From the NCBI GenBank assembly GCA_023269235.1, contig JAHFTW010000005.1:1-59526 (forward strand): DNA of 59,526 nucleotides. Reading direction: 5' to 3'. Made by a program: the position numbers and the translations under genes. This DNA is from Thermoplasmata archaeon. GTDB lineage: Archaea; Thermoplasmatota; E2; JACPAO01; JAHFTW01. Each line of letters starts with the position of its first letter. Within the stretch, counting starts at the first letter, position 1. This document shows, in pieces, positions 1 through 8,687 of this stretch. A model generated the notes under the pieces. That model was not told the DNA's origin and ran no database searches. It worked only from the letters and a program-made list of their open reading frames with translations.

Positions 1-57
1 GCCGGCGCCAAGCCGGCCGCTGCCAAGCCCGCCGCCCCCGCAGGAGGCAAGAAGTAG
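1..57 (+). CDS. rps13: Ribosomal protein S13, C-terminal end (partial)
   Basis: Only the last 18 codons and the TAG stop lie in the window. They encode an Ala/Pro/Lys-rich tail ending in GGKK, and the next gene starts on the base after the stop. Identification as S13 rests mainly on context: archaeal operons run rps13-rps4-rps11-rpoD, and the next three genes here are exactly rps4, rps11 and rpoD. A basic alanine/lysine tail is common in archaeal S13. The sequence itself is too short to prove it. Confidence 0.75.
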   Translation, partial: AGAKPAAAKPAAPAGGKK

Positions 58-663
58 ATGGGCCAACCGAAATTCCAGCGCAAGCACTACGACACGCCTA
101 GCCACCCGTGGCAGGGCGACCGCATCAAGGCGGAGAACGAGATCAAGGCCAAGTTCGGTCTCAAGAACAAGACCGAGCTGTGGACCGCCCAGACCCGCCT
201 GCGCGAGATCCGCGGCCAGGCCCGTGGCCTCGTCGCCCGCACCCGCAACGTCGACGACGTCCAGGGCGCCAAGGAGGTCAAGCTCCTCATCGCCCGCCTG
301 CAGCGCCAGGGCTACCTCGGCGAGAACGCCGGCCTCGGCGACGTGCTCGGCATCGACCTCGAGCGCATCCTGACCCGCCGCCTGCAGACCCAGGTCTACC
401 TCAAGGGCCTGGCCCGCACGCCCGGCCAGGCGCGCCAGTTCGTCAGCCACGGCTGCATCCAGATCGGCGAGCGCCGCGTCACCGTGCCCTCCTACGTCGT
501 CCGCAAGGGCGAGGAAGAGATGATCCGCATCGACCCCAAGAAGGCCATCGCGGACGAGGCCCACCCTGCCCGCCCCAAGGCCGCCGGCTTCGAGACCCCC
601 GTCTCCGCCCCGGCCGCTGAGGCGCCCATGGCCACTCCCGCCCCCAGCGGAGGTGCCGCATGA
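58..663 (+). CDS. rps4: 30S ribosomal protein S4
   Basis: Primary rRNA-binding protein of the small subunit. The 201-residue product starts [14 protein letters not shown], a typical archaeal/eukaryotic S4 (S9e) N-terminus. The S4 RNA-binding fold occupies about residues 108-165 ([16 protein letters not shown], then [17 protein letters not shown]). The last 25 residues form a low-complexity Ala/Pro tail. The ATG directly follows the S13 stop, and the 3' end overlaps rps11 by 4 bp (ATGA), so the genes are translationally coupled. Confidence 0.97.
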   Translation: MGQPKFQRKHYDTPSHPWQGDRIKAENEIKAKFGLKNKTELWTAQTRLREIRGQARGLVARTRNVDDVQGAKEVKLLIARLQRQGYLGENAGLGDVLGIDLERILTRRLQTQVYLKGLARTPGQARQFVSHGCIQIGERRVTVPSYVVRKGEEEMIRIDPKKAIADEAHPARPKAAGFETPVSAPAAEAPMATPAPSGGAA

Positions 664-1046
664 GCGAGAAGAAGGGCATCGCCCACATCTTCGCGAGCTA
701 CAACAACATCAACATCACGGTGACGGACCAGTCCGGCGCCGAGACCATCGCCAAGTGCACCGGCGGCATGGTCGTCAAGTCCGACAAGGACAAGGGCGGC
801 CCCTTCGCCGCCATGTCGGCCGCGCAGAAGATCGCGGACGCCATGAAGGAGAAGGGCTTCAACTTCGTCGACATCCGCGTCCGCGGCTACGGCGGCTCCA
901 AGGCCCGCTCCCCCGGTCCCGGCGCCCAGGCGGCCATCCGTGGCCTCGCCCGCAATGGCATCCTGGTCGGCCGCATCGAGGACGTCACGCCCATCCCGCA
1001 CGACGGCGCCCGCAAGAAGGGTGGCCGCCGCGGCCGGCGCGTCTGA
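660..1046 (+). CDS. rps11: 30S ribosomal protein S11
   Basis: Small-subunit platform protein contacting 16S rRNA. The 128-residue product begins [20 protein letters not shown] and ends in the conserved basic tail ([14 protein letters not shown]). The region [18 protein letters not shown] and the [18 protein letters not shown] segment are diagnostic for archaeal S11. It starts inside the rps4 stop (ATGA overlap) and is followed after about 10 bp by rpoD. Confidence 0.97.
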   Translation: MSEKKGIAHIFASYNNINITVTDQSGAETIAKCTGGMVVKSDKDKGGPFAAMSAAQKIADAMKEKGFNFVDIRVRGYGGSKARSPGPGAQAAIRGLARNGILVGRIEDVTPIPHDGARKKGGRRGRRV

Positions 1047-1056
1047 GGTGCTTGGC

Positions 1057-1845
1057 TTGAAGATCGAGATCCGCCAGGTCACCCCGACCGCGTGCAGCTT
1101 TGTCGTGGACGGCGTTCACCCGTACTTCGTCAACGCCCTGCGCCGCACGCTCATCGCCGAGGTGCCCAAGCTCGCCATTGACAAGGTCACGTTCTACGAC
1201 AACACGAGCGCGCTCTTCGACGAGATCCTGGCCCACCGCATCGGCCTGCTGCCCATCCCCACCGACCCCTCCATGCTCAACATGAAGGGCCAAGTGGACG
1301 CCGAGGGCCGCCCGACGCTTCTGGTGCGCTACACGCTCACGAAGGAAGGCCCGTGCACCGTCTACTCCGGCGACCTGGAGCCCGAGGACAAGAGCTACGC
1401 CATCGTGGACGCCAAGATCCCCCTGGTCGAGCTGCTGAAGGACCAGCGCCTCATCCTCGAGGCCGAGGCCATCCTGGGCGACGGCACGCAGCACGCCAAG
1501 TGGCAGGTCTGCCAGGCTGTCGGCTACAAGTACTTCCCGACCGCGACGATGGACGCCAAGAAGATGAAGCCCGAGGCGGTCAAGCTGGCCGTCGAGCGCT
1601 CGCCGGCCGGCATCCTCTCGATGGACGGCTCGAAGCTCGTGATCCTGAAGCCGGACGAGGTCAACAAGGCGGACGAGGCCGAGAAGCAGCTCGGCGACGC
1701 CTTCAAGATCCACTACGACGACCGGAAGTTCCTGTTCACCTTCGAGACCGACGGCTCGCTCAAGGCCGAGGACGCCTTGCTGAAGGCCGTCGACCTCCTG
1801 AAGGAGCGCTTCGTGCGCTTCCAGGAAGCCGCCGCCGACATCTAG
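1057..1845 (+). CDS. rpoD: DNA-directed RNA polymerase subunit D
   Basis: Alpha-like assembly subunit of archaeal RNA polymerase (counterpart of Rpb3), dimerising with RpoL. The 262-residue product has the signature FVNALRRTLIAEVPKLAIDK and DEILAHRIGLLPIPTD in the dimerisation domain. I chose the TTG start at 1057 because GAGGTG lies 6 bp upstream and the product then begins KIEIRQ, as in other RpoD proteins; GTG at 1048 is the alternative. The insert domain carries no ferredoxin-like cluster of cysteines, so this copy lacks the Fe-S cluster found in some archaeal D subunits. It is the last protein gene of the operon. Confidence 0.95.
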   Translation: MKIEIRQVTPTACSFVVDGVHPYFVNALRRTLIAEVPKLAIDKVTFYDNTSALFDEILAHRIGLLPIPTDPSMLNMKGQVDAEGRPTLLVRYTLTKEGPCTVYSGDLEPEDKSYAIVDAKIPLVELLKDQRLILEAEAILGDGTQHAKWQVCQAVGYKYFPTATMDAKKMKPEAVKLAVERSPAGILSMDGSKLVILKPDEVNKADEAEKQLGDAFKIHYDDRKFLFTFETDGSLKAEDALLKAVDLLKERFVRFQEAAADI

Positions 1846-1921
1846 GCCGGTCCGTCTCCCTTCTCCCCTTCCCCTCCCCTCAAATCCACGACGGCGAGCA
1901 CGCTTTCGCCGTCACCCAAAC

Positions 1922-2003
1922 GCCCAGGTAATCAAGTGGCCAACGATGGAAGATTCAGAGTCTTCTCCTTTGTGGTTCGCAGGTTCGAATCCTGTCCTGG
2001 GCA
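1922..2003 (+). tRNA. tRNA-Leu (anticodon CAG)
   Basis: An 82-nt cloverleaf with acceptor stem GCCCAGG/CCTGGGC, D stem ATC/GAT, and anticodon stem GAAGA/TCTTC around the loop TTCAGAG (anticodon CAG). The variable region is about 13 nt, as in class II leucine tRNAs. The T stem is GCAGG/CCTGT with loop TTCGAAT, and the discriminator base is A. The terminal CCA is not encoded. tRNA-Leu directly after rpoD is a conserved archaeal arrangement. No intron is seen. Confidence 0.9.
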
Positions 2004-2256
2004 CCTCCCTCGCTTCGCTCGGTCGGGCCAGTTCCAGGCTTCGAACCATCCCATCGCCTCGCTCGGGCGCCGTGAGCGCTGCTGCGCTCCCGGCGAGGTT
2101 CGAATCCTGTCCAAAGCGCCTTCACGGGCTCGGCGGAGCGCAGCGACGCAGGCGCGTCGAAGCGTGACGGACAGGATTTGCGGAGCGCCGAGGGCGCGAG
2201 GAATCCCTCCGGCTGCGCTTGCGCGGCCGGAGGGTCGAATCCTGTCCTGGGCACCT
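1981..2256 (+). repeat. Array of tRNA-Leu 3'-end fragments
   Basis: The T-arm and acceptor 3' half of tRNA-Leu recur downstream without the rest of the tRNA. A 22-bp block at 1985-2006 is repeated exactly at 2235-2256, and a 17-bp block at 1981-1997 is repeated at 2096-2112. An inverted GGACAGGATT lies near 2169. Between the copies are GC-rich palindromic stretches and no gene. Such 3'-end copies are usual scars of elements integrating at a tRNA 3' end. No integrase is present here. Confidence 0.8.
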
Positions 2257-2287
2257 TTCGGCACCCAACGAAACGCGTTTGGACGTC

Positions 2288-2692
2288 TCACGCCGCCTTG
2301 GTCTTGCTTGGTTTGCCAGTTCGCATCGTTTCAAGCGCCGCAAGCTGGTCCGTGTCATAGGACAGCAAGGTCGCGTTGTTTTCGAGGCAGGCTTGGACAC
2401 CGGCGGCGTCGGCCATGGAGAGTTTAGGGTGCTGGGCCCAGAGGGCCACGACGGCGGGCTCGTCGTCGAACTCGGCGATGGAGACCGTCGCCAACTTCTC
2501 GAGGTCCTCGTGCACTTGCATCGCTGTGGAGCGGTCGTGGCGGTACTCGACCAGGTCGAGGAACTCGGCAAGGACGCAGAGGGGGATGGCGACGGCCTGC
2601 GGCTTGGCGAGCTCGTCGCGCGTCGTCTTGTGCCGGGCGTCGGCCTCGTCGAAGGCGGCGTAGAGGAAGCTGGTGTCGGCGATGCGCGTCAT
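2288..2692 (-). CDS. vapC: PIN-domain ribonuclease toxin (VapC-like)
   Basis: A predicted 134-residue PIN-fold endoribonuclease, the toxin half of a type II toxin-antitoxin pair. The acidic metal-binding residues are visible: Asp in MTRIADTSFLYAAFD at the N-terminus, Glu in VLAEFLDL, Asp in LSMADAAGVQACL, and Asp in LLSYDTDQLAALE near the C-terminus. Its ATG overlaps the stop of the upstream antitoxin gene by 4 bp. It lies just beyond the last tRNA-Leu fragment, which fits acquisition as a small mobile module. RNA target not predictable. Confidence 0.85.
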   Translation of the reverse strand: MTRIADTSFLYAAFDEADARHKTTRDELAKPQAVAIPLCVLAEFLDLVEYRHDRSTAMQVHEDLEKLATVSIAEFDDEPAVVALWAQHPKLSMADAAGVQACLENNATLLSYDTDQLAALETMRTGKPSKTKAA

Positions 2693-2946
2693 GCCTGCCT
2701 CTTGGGAGCCAGCCCGAGTCGCTTGCTGCGGGCCTCCCCCAGGAGACGGTCATGCGCGGTGGCACCTTGGCCGTCGCTGAACGTTCGGAAATGGCTCGTG
2801 TCCAGCCGGAAGGAGCGCGGAAGGAGCTTCAGGTCGAGCTCCTGCCCGACCTGGATTCCAAGGCGCTGCGCCTCGCTGCGGCTGATGCGAATCCCGATGG
2901 ACCCGCCCCAGGAGAGTGCCTTCCCGTGCACGATGGACTCTGCCAT
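2689..2946 (-). CDS. vapB: AbrB-type antitoxin (VapB-like)
   Basis: An 85-residue product. Residues 8-45 (GKALSWGGSIGIRISRSE then LGIQVGQELDLKLL) match the swapped-hairpin AbrB/SpoVT DNA-binding fold. The C-terminal half is basic and probably wraps the toxin. It precedes vapC and overlaps it by 4 bp, the order and coupling expected of an antitoxin-toxin operon. Such pairs usually repress their own promoter, here expected between 2947 and 3000. Family assignment is from the fold motif and the neighbour. Confidence 0.8.
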   Translation of the reverse strand: MAESIVHGKALSWGGSIGIRISRSEAQRLGIQVGQELDLKLLPRSFRLDTSHFRTFSDGQGATAHDRLLGEARSKRLGLAPKRQA

Positions 2947-3123
2947 GTGAACGCATTGGTTAACGGCCTATCTAAGGATTGTGAACAGGCCGGTTAACGT
3001 CCTAGGCCGGAACCATCGGAAATGCAGTCGTGGGACGTTTTCGCCCCGTCGCGGGGGCCCACCCCGGGCCGAATCCTGCCCCCTCCACCCCATTGATATA
3101 GAACCAGGAGCAATGGCCGCGCC

Positions 3124-3519
3124 ATGGAGAAGAGCGTACCCTGCCCCGACTCGGCGGTGGGCGGCTGCGACATTGGCGACCTGTTCCGTTTGCTTGGCAA
3201 GGTCCACGTGTTGGACATCCTGCACATCATGATCTGGGAGCCGGGCCCGCGCCGTTTCGTGGACATCCAGTCCCGCCTCGGCATCAGCCCCAACACCCTG
3301 TCGGAGCGCCTCAAGTCGCTCGTCGAGGCCGGCCTCCTGTCGCGCACCGCCTACAACGAGATTCCTCCCCGCGTTGACTACGAGGCGACCGCAAAGGCGC
3401 GCGACCTGGGGCCAGTTTTCCGCGCCCTGCGGGACTGGAGTGAGCGCAACGCCCTCGCCCCCGAGCCGGCCCGGCCTGCGTCCGCCGTTGCGGCCAAGCC
3501 CCTCATCGTCGCTCGCTGA
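3124..3519 (+). CDS. HxlR-family winged-helix transcriptional regulator
   Basis: A 131-residue DNA-binding protein. The HxlR core spans about residues 15-105: GGCDIGDLFRLLGKVHVLDIL, then RRFVDIQSRLGISPNTLSERL as the recognition helix-turn-helix, and LVEAGLLSRTAYNEIPPRVDYE as the wing. The Ala/Pro-rich last 25 residues are probably disordered. A TATA-like GATATAG at 3095-3101 is about 26 bp upstream of the ATG, which suggests a leaderless transcript. The next gene on the same strand is a glycosyltransferase, but no regulatory link can be shown. Confidence 0.88.
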   Translation: MEKSVPCPDSAVGGCDIGDLFRLLGKVHVLDILHIMIWEPGPRRFVDIQSRLGISPNTLSERLKSLVEAGLLSRTAYNEIPPRVDYEATAKARDLGPVFRALRDWSERNALAPEPARPASAVAAKPLIVAR

Positions 3520-3576
3520 AGCGGCCCGCGCCAGGGCAACGCAAGCCTCATGCCCGCCTCCCGGTGAAGGGAGGGC

Positions 3577-5811
3577 GTGGCCTGGGACGTGGAGTCGAGT
3601 TGGACGCCCTTCGCGGCGGCCTTCCGTGCCCTGCCTTTCTTAGCCGTCGCCGCCTGCGCAGCCGTCGTCCTGTTCCTCCCACGCCGCCCGGCGCTGCGAC
3701 GCCTCTCTTTCCTGTGCGCCGCGGCGGCTCTCGGGTTCTGGGCGTTCCTGGACCTCGGCCTCGACGGCGCGGTGCGCGGCTGGGAACGCACCTTGCTCTC
3801 CGACCTGCGCTGGGGCGGCCTCGACGGCCTCAACCATCTCCTCCAGGTCGCGGCCTTTTCGCTCCTGCTGAGTGGGTCGCTTGTCCTCGCGGCATGGCCG
3901 ATGGCGCGCGGTCGCTGGAGCGAAGGCATCACCGCTCTCGTCGCGGGCCCCGGCCTCGGCGGCGCCGTCGCGGCCGCCAAGCTGGCGTTCCCGCGCACCG
4001 CGCCTGTGCCGCACCCGTTCTTCGGCGGCCCGTTGGGGACGCCGGACGACGTCGCGACGCTCGCGCTCGGCCTCGCCCTCCTGGTCCCCTGGCTCGTGTG
4101 GCGCCTGCGCCCCTCTTCGACGCGCGTCGGCTTGATCCTCCTGGTCCCCGCTGGGTTCGCGGTTGGCGCCGTCGCGCTGGTCGCCGGTACTGCGTGGCCG
4201 GGCGACGTGGTGGCGGGCTGGCTCCTGGCTCTCGCCTGGGTCCCTCTTGTATTCGTGGGAGAAGCGTTGGTCCTCGCCCTCGCCAGCGGCACGGGCCCCC
4301 TGGGCCGTCTCGGGGAGCGGCTCGGCCGCGTCGCGGACCGCATCGTCGCGAACGGCTCGTCCTGGCTCTGGGGCCTCGTCGCGGTGGGAACCGCCCTGCG
4401 CGTCGCATCGTTCTGGTGGACGCCGCTTGGCGTGGACGCGTTCCCCTACGCGGTGATGGGCAAGAGCTTCCTCGCGACGGGCTCGTTCACGATGCCGTGG
4501 GGCGACGTGCACACGTACCTCACCGCGCCGGCGCCGAGCCACCACTACCCGCCGCTCTACCCGGTCCTCCTCGCAGGCGTGTACAAGGTGCTCGGCTTCG
4601 GCCGCGACGCGACGCACCTCGCCGGCATCGCGCTCGGCCTCGCCGCCGTCGCCGTGACCTACCTGTGCAGCCGCGACCTCTACGGCAAGGGGAAGGCGCT
4701 CGTGCCGACGGCCGCCATCGCGGTGAGCCCCCTTTTCATCCAGAACACGGGGCAGGCGTACTCGGAGAACCTGGTGCTTCTCCTCTTCGTCCTCACGCTG
4801 TGGGCCATCCTCAAGAGCCTCACCCGACCGTGGTTCATCGTCGCCGCCGGCCTGCTCGCCGGGCTTGGTTACCTCACGAAGTCGAGCATGGGGTATTTCT
4901 TCATCATCGCCGGCCTGGGCGGGCTGGCCTGGCGGCTCTACTGGAAAGGGTGGAAGGTCCTGCGCGACCCCGCCTACGTCACCGCCATCGTGCTGTTCGG
5001 CGCCGTCGTCGGTTCCTGGGCCCTGCGCAACTGGCTCCTCTTCGGGTCCTGGGAGACGAGCGCCCACCTCGGCGCCGCCTACGCCGCCGCGTTCCATGAC
5101 CCCCTCCACTGGCTCTTGCTGAGCCTCATCGCGTTCACCTTCTACGCCACGGCCGGCTACCTGCTCTACCTCGCCCTGCTCCCCGTCTTCCCGACCCTCG
5201 CGCGCACCCCGAAGCTGGCCTCCGAGCACGACTCCGGCCTCTGGCTCGCCCTCGGCCTCCCGCTCCTCCTCACCGGCCTCATTGACGGCGCCCTTTGGCT
5301 CGTCGAGGGCGAGTTCTTCCTCAACAACGCCCGCTACATTGGGTTCGTCGCGATCCCTGCCGCATGGCTGCTGGTCCGCCACGCCGACCTGGGGAAGCGC
5401 TCGGTGCGCGTCGGGGCCGTCCTCGCCTTCACCATCCTGCTCGCGGGCGCGCTGTGGTTCGGCAAGCCAACGGTCTCCAACGTCGAGTTGAGCAGCGACG
5501 AGCTCGCGGCCCAGATGATGCCCGGCGACTCCGTCGGGTTCGTGGACATGAACAACCACCTCGCCTACCGCTACTTCTTCGAGCTGACGCAGGACGGCAC
5601 ACGCGACGTGCGGGTCCAGCTCACCTGCGCCAAGGACCCGCTCTGCCCCCTGGGGACGCCTGGCCCTGAGACGCTCACCACGACGTGGGTCTTCTTGCGC
5701 GGCGACGGCGCGGGCCGTCTGCCCGCCGCGTACACGCTCGTCCCCACGGCCCACACCGCTTACGTCCCCGCGAAGGACACCTACATTTCCCTCTGGCACC
5801 GCGCGGCCTGA
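3577..5811 (+). CDS. GT-C (ArnT/PMT-like) membrane glycosyltransferase with degenerate PAP2-like N-terminus
   Basis: A 744-residue polytopic membrane protein. Residues about 260-600 form a GT-C glycosyltransferase: an acidic residue in the first exposed loop (LGVDAFPYAVMGKSFL, D287), then SHHYPPLYPVLLAGVY and several hydrophobic helices. Such enzymes transfer sugars from polyprenyl-phosphate carriers to lipids or proteins on the outer membrane face. Residues about 60-235 resemble the six-helix PAP2 phosphatase fold, but the motifs are eroded (K135 and R140 remain; GTPDD for PSGH; AWPGD with no catalytic His), so this part is probably not a phosphatase. The soluble C-terminus, about 620-744, is unassigned. 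The GTG start follows GGAGGG. The next gene is a paralogue with a further fused domain. Confidence 0.8.
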   Translation: MAWDVESSWTPFAAAFRALPFLAVAACAAVVLFLPRRPALRRLSFLCAAAALGFWAFLDLGLDGAVRGWERTLLSDLRWGGLDGLNHLLQVAAFSLLLSGSLVLAAWPMARGRWSEGITALVAGPGLGGAVAAAKLAFPRTAPVPHPFFGGPLGTPDDVATLALGLALLVPWLVWRLRPSSTRVGLILLVPAGFAVGAVALVAGTAWPGDVVAGWLLALAWVPLVFVGEALVLALASGTGPLGRLGERLGRVADRIVANGSSWLWGLVAVGTALRVASFWWTPLGVDAFPYAVMGKSFLATGSFTMPWGDVHTYLTAPAPSHHYPPLYPVLLAGVYKVLGFGRDATHLAGIALGLAAVAVTYLCSRDLYGKGKALVPTAAIAVSPLFIQNTGQAYSENLVLLLFVLTLWAILKSLTRPWFIVAAGLLAGLGYLTKSSMGYFFIIAGLGGLAWRLYWKGWKVLRDPAYVTAIVLFGAVVGSWALRNWLLFGSWETSAHLGAAYAAAFHDPLHWLLLSLIAFTFYATAGYLLYLALLPVFPTLARTPKLASEHDSGLWLALGLPLLLTGLIDGALWLVEGEFFLNNARYIGFVAIPAAWLLVRHADLGKRSVRVGAVLAFTILLAGALWFGKPTVSNVELSSDELAAQMMPGDSVGFVDMNNHLAYRYFFELTQDGTRDVRVQLTCAKDPLCPLGTPGPETLTTTWVFLRGDGAGRLPAAYTLVPTAHTAYVPAKDTYISLWHRAA

Positions 5812-5884
5812 GCTCGCGCTCCACCGGCCGTCCGGGGTCGGCGCCGACGCCCTCTTGTAGGAGCCGCCCCGTGGACGGCCGTCC

Positions 5885-8635
5885 GTGGCCTGGGAGGACG
5901 TTCTGCACGGCATCGGAGGCGTTCCGCCCTGGGCCATGGCCCTCCTGGTCCTCCTGGTCGGCCTTGCTGAGGCCATCCCATTCCTCGGGCTCCTCGTCCC
6001 CGCCCACACGCTCCTGTTCCTCGCGAGCGCCGAATGGGGGTTCATCAACCGCGACCCGAGCCTCCTCATCCTCGCCTGCGTGCTGGGCGGCTTCCTCGGT
6101 GACACGTCGTTCTTCGTCCTCGGACGCCGCCGCGGCCTCGCCTTCGCCGAGGGCTGGCCGAAGTGGGCGCGCCTCACCCCGGAGCGTCGCGTGGCCATCG
6201 AGGCGCTCTTCGCCAAGAAGGGCTTCCTCACCGTCGTCCTCGCCCGCACGCAGCCGTTCATCCGCAGCTTCGTCCCCTACGCGGCCGGGGCGATGCGCCA
6301 GCGCGCGACCCGGTTCATCCCCGCCGCGCTCCTCGGCAACATCGCGGCCACCGTCGCCGTCGTGCTCGGCGGCTGGCTCTTCGGCCACGGCTCGAAAGTC
6401 CTCGGGAAGGTCGTGGGCGGCGCAGTCATCGGCGTCGCGCTCGCCGTCGTCGTCGCCCTCGTCCTCTCCTACGTCCTCACTCGCCGCCTGCGCTGGTTGA
6501 GCGCCGCCTCGGTTCGGCACGCGCTTGGCGCCCTCGCCTGCGGAGCCGGCTTCGTCTGGATTCTCCGGGACGCCCTCGACGTCAACCGTCTGCACGCGCT
6601 CGAGGCCGTGCGCCTGTCGATGTCGGTCCATGCGTTCCCCTCCTGGATCGGCATGGTGGGAGGCGTCGTAGGCACGCTCGCATCGCCCGCCCTTCTTCTC
6701 GCCGCCAGCTTCGCCCTGTTCGTGGGGTGCGCGTGGCGCCGGCGATGGCCCGCGGCATTCGGCGCCCTTGCGATTGGGCCCGGCCTTGTCGCCCTGCTTG
6801 CCATCCTGAGCGCTACGCTCCACCGCGCCCCCCCGCAAGGCGTTCCGCCCTTCCCGTTCGTCGGCAGTTTCCCGCACGCCGCGTCCGCGCTCGCCATGGC
6901 CCTGGCGGCATGGTCGGCCTGGTCGCTTCGCGCGCGTGGCTCCAGCGCGGCCGCCGCCCTTCGCAGCGCCGCCTTCGTTGGCCTGGCCATCCTCGTCGGG
7001 GCGCTCGCCGTCGCCTCGTCGGCCGCCTGGCCCACCGATGTTCTCGCCGGTCTGCTGCTCGGCGCTGCCTGGGCGAGCCTCGTGGCGCTCGGCGAGACGC
7101 TCGCCCTCCATCTGCTGGACCCGGCCCTCCCCGACACGCCCGGTCTGCGCCCGGTGCACGCCCTGCGCCGGCTCGGCGACCGCTTCGCCGCCTGGTGCGA
7201 CCGCAGCGAGCGGCTCCAGGTCCCGCTCCTCCTCGGCCTGATCGGATTGGGGGTCGCGGTGCGACTCGTCGCGCCCTGGCTCTGGCCGCTCGGACCCGAC
7301 GCCGACCGCTACGCCGCGATGGCGAAGGGACTCCTTGATACCGGCTCGTTCACGATGCCGTGGGGCGACGTCTATTCGGCCGGCATGGGGCCGCAGCCGA
7401 GCCACCACTACCCGCCGCTCTACCCGACCGTTCTGGCCGGGGTCTACAGTCTCCTCGGGTTCAGCCGCGACGCGACACGGGTCGCCTCCATCGCCCTCGC
7501 CCTGGCCGCCATCGCGGTCACTTACCTCTGCAGCCGCGACTTGTATGGCCACCGCAAGGGCCTCGTCGCCGCCGCCGTCGTCGCGGTGAGCCCCGTCCTC
7601 GTCCTCACGACCGACAAAGGCTACGCCGAGAACCTGCTTCTCCTCCTGTTCGTCGCGACGATGTGGGCCATTCTGAAGAGCCTCGAGAAGCCGTGGTTCA
7701 TCGTGGTGGGCGCCCTGTTCGCCGCGCTTGGCTACCTGACGAAATCGAGCGTGGGCACGTTCTTCCTCGTGGCGGGCGCCGGCGGCCTCGCGTGGCGCCT
7801 CCGGTTCCGGGGCCTGAAGGTCCTGCGCGACCCCGCCTACTTGACCGCCATTGCGCTCTTCGGGTCCGTCGTCGTGGCGTGGGCCTGGCGCAACTGGAGC
7901 CTTTTCGGGTCGTGGCAGACGAGTGCGCACATCCAGGCCGCCTACGACAACGCCCTCGCGCACCCCCTCGAGTGGGCTGGGATGCTGGCCTTCTCCTCCG
8001 CGGTGATGTTCGGCCTCGGCTACCTCCTTTTCATGGCCGTGGCGCCGTGGCTCGCCCAGCTTCGGCGCGTCCCCCTTCTGGCGGACGAGCACGACTCCGG
8101 CCTGTGGCTAGCTGCCGTCCTGCCGCTCGTCCTGACGGTCCTCATTGACGCGGCGCTCTGGCTCTTCGAGCGCGATTTCTTCCTGCACAACGTCCGCTAC
8201 GTCAGCTTCGCCCTCGTCCCGCTCGCGTGGCTCGTGATGCGGCACGTCCGCCCCGGCAAGGCCGCGTGGCTCGCCGTCGCCGCGAGCGCCCTCGTCCTCG
8301 TCGCGGGGACCCTGTACTACGCGGTGCCGCAGGAGAAGGTCGAGAACCGCGTCTCGACTGCGTGGGGCCAGCTCGCCTCTGCCGGCGACTCCGTCAGCCT
8401 CGTCGGCACGAACGACGTGTACCGCTACTACTTCGACCTCACCGACAGCGGACACCGCAGCATCACGGACGTTCGGGTGCTGGGACTGGGCGACCTCGGG
8501 AACGTCACGACGACGTGGGTCCTCGTGCACGGCGACCCCTCTGGCCTCCCGTCCGGTTATGCAAAGGTCCTCGAGGAGCAAGGCCCGGGGACGAGCCGCC
8601 TGGTGGACGCCTACTCCCTGTGGCGTCAGGTGTGA
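5885..8635 (+). CDS. Fused DedA + PAP2-like + GT-C glycosyltransferase
   Basis: A 916-residue membrane protein in three parts. Residues 1-200 are a DedA/SNARE-associated domain (FLGLLVPAHTLLFLAS, GGFLGDTSFFVLGRR, ARTQPFIRSFVPYAAGAM), a family of lipid-carrier flippase candidates. Residues about 215-420 are PAP2-like with eroded motifs (GSFPHAASALA, AWPTDVLAG). Residues about 440-916 are a GT-C glycosyltransferase (LGPDADRYAAMAKG, SHHYPPLYPTVLAGVY). Over the last two parts it closely matches the preceding 744-residue protein, so a tandem duplication plus gain or loss of DedA is the simplest history. DedA and PAP2 families both handle polyprenyl-phosphate carriers, so the fusion suggests one protein for carrier flipping or recycling and sugar transfer. 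That role is inferred. GTG start. Confidence 0.8.
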   Translation: MAWEDVLHGIGGVPPWAMALLVLLVGLAEAIPFLGLLVPAHTLLFLASAEWGFINRDPSLLILACVLGGFLGDTSFFVLGRRRGLAFAEGWPKWARLTPERRVAIEALFAKKGFLTVVLARTQPFIRSFVPYAAGAMRQRATRFIPAALLGNIAATVAVVLGGWLFGHGSKVLGKVVGGAVIGVALAVVVALVLSYVLTRRLRWLSAASVRHALGALACGAGFVWILRDALDVNRLHALEAVRLSMSVHAFPSWIGMVGGVVGTLASPALLLAASFALFVGCAWRRRWPAAFGALAIGPGLVALLAILSATLHRAPPQGVPPFPFVGSFPHAASALAMALAAWSAWSLRARGSSAAAALRSAAFVGLAILVGALAVASSAAWPTDVLAGLLLGAAWASLVALGETLALHLLDPALPDTPGLRPVHALRRLGDRFAAWCDRSERLQVPLLLGLIGLGVAVRLVAPWLWPLGPDADRYAAMAKGLLDTGSFTMPWGDVYSAGMGPQPSHHYPPLYPTVLAGVYSLLGFSRDATRVASIALALAAIAVTYLCSRDLYGHRKGLVAAAVVAVSPVLVLTTDKGYAENLLLLLFVATMWAILKSLEKPWFIVVGALFAALGYLTKSSVGTFFLVAGAGGLAWRLRFRGLKVLRDPAYLTAIALFGSVVVAWAWRNWSLFGSWQTSAHIQAAYDNALAHPLEWAGMLAFSSAVMFGLGYLLFMAVAPWLAQLRRVPLLADEHDSGLWLAAVLPLVLTVLIDAALWLFERDFFLHNVRYVSFALVPLAWLVMRHVRPGKAAWLAVAASALVLVAGTLYYAVPQEKVENRVSTAWGQLASAGDSVSLVGTNDVYRYYFDLTDSGHRSITDVRVLGLGDLGNVTTTWVLVHGDPSGLPSGYAKVLEEQGPGTSRLVDAYSLWRQV

Positions 8636-8687
8636 ACCGCTTGGAAACGGTCGAATAGTGCCAAAGGGATTGGGTGACAGGTTTGCC

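Noticed and set aside
3066-3089. Possible further tRNA 3' fragment upstream of the HxlR gene
   Set aside because: GCCGAATCCTGCCCCCTCC has a T-arm-like look but matches no tRNA in the window over a useful length.
3640-8092. Long minus-strand frames of 873 and 805 codons
   Set aside because: They are shadows of the two glycosyltransferase genes, Arg/Glu/Gly-rich, without starts or family features.
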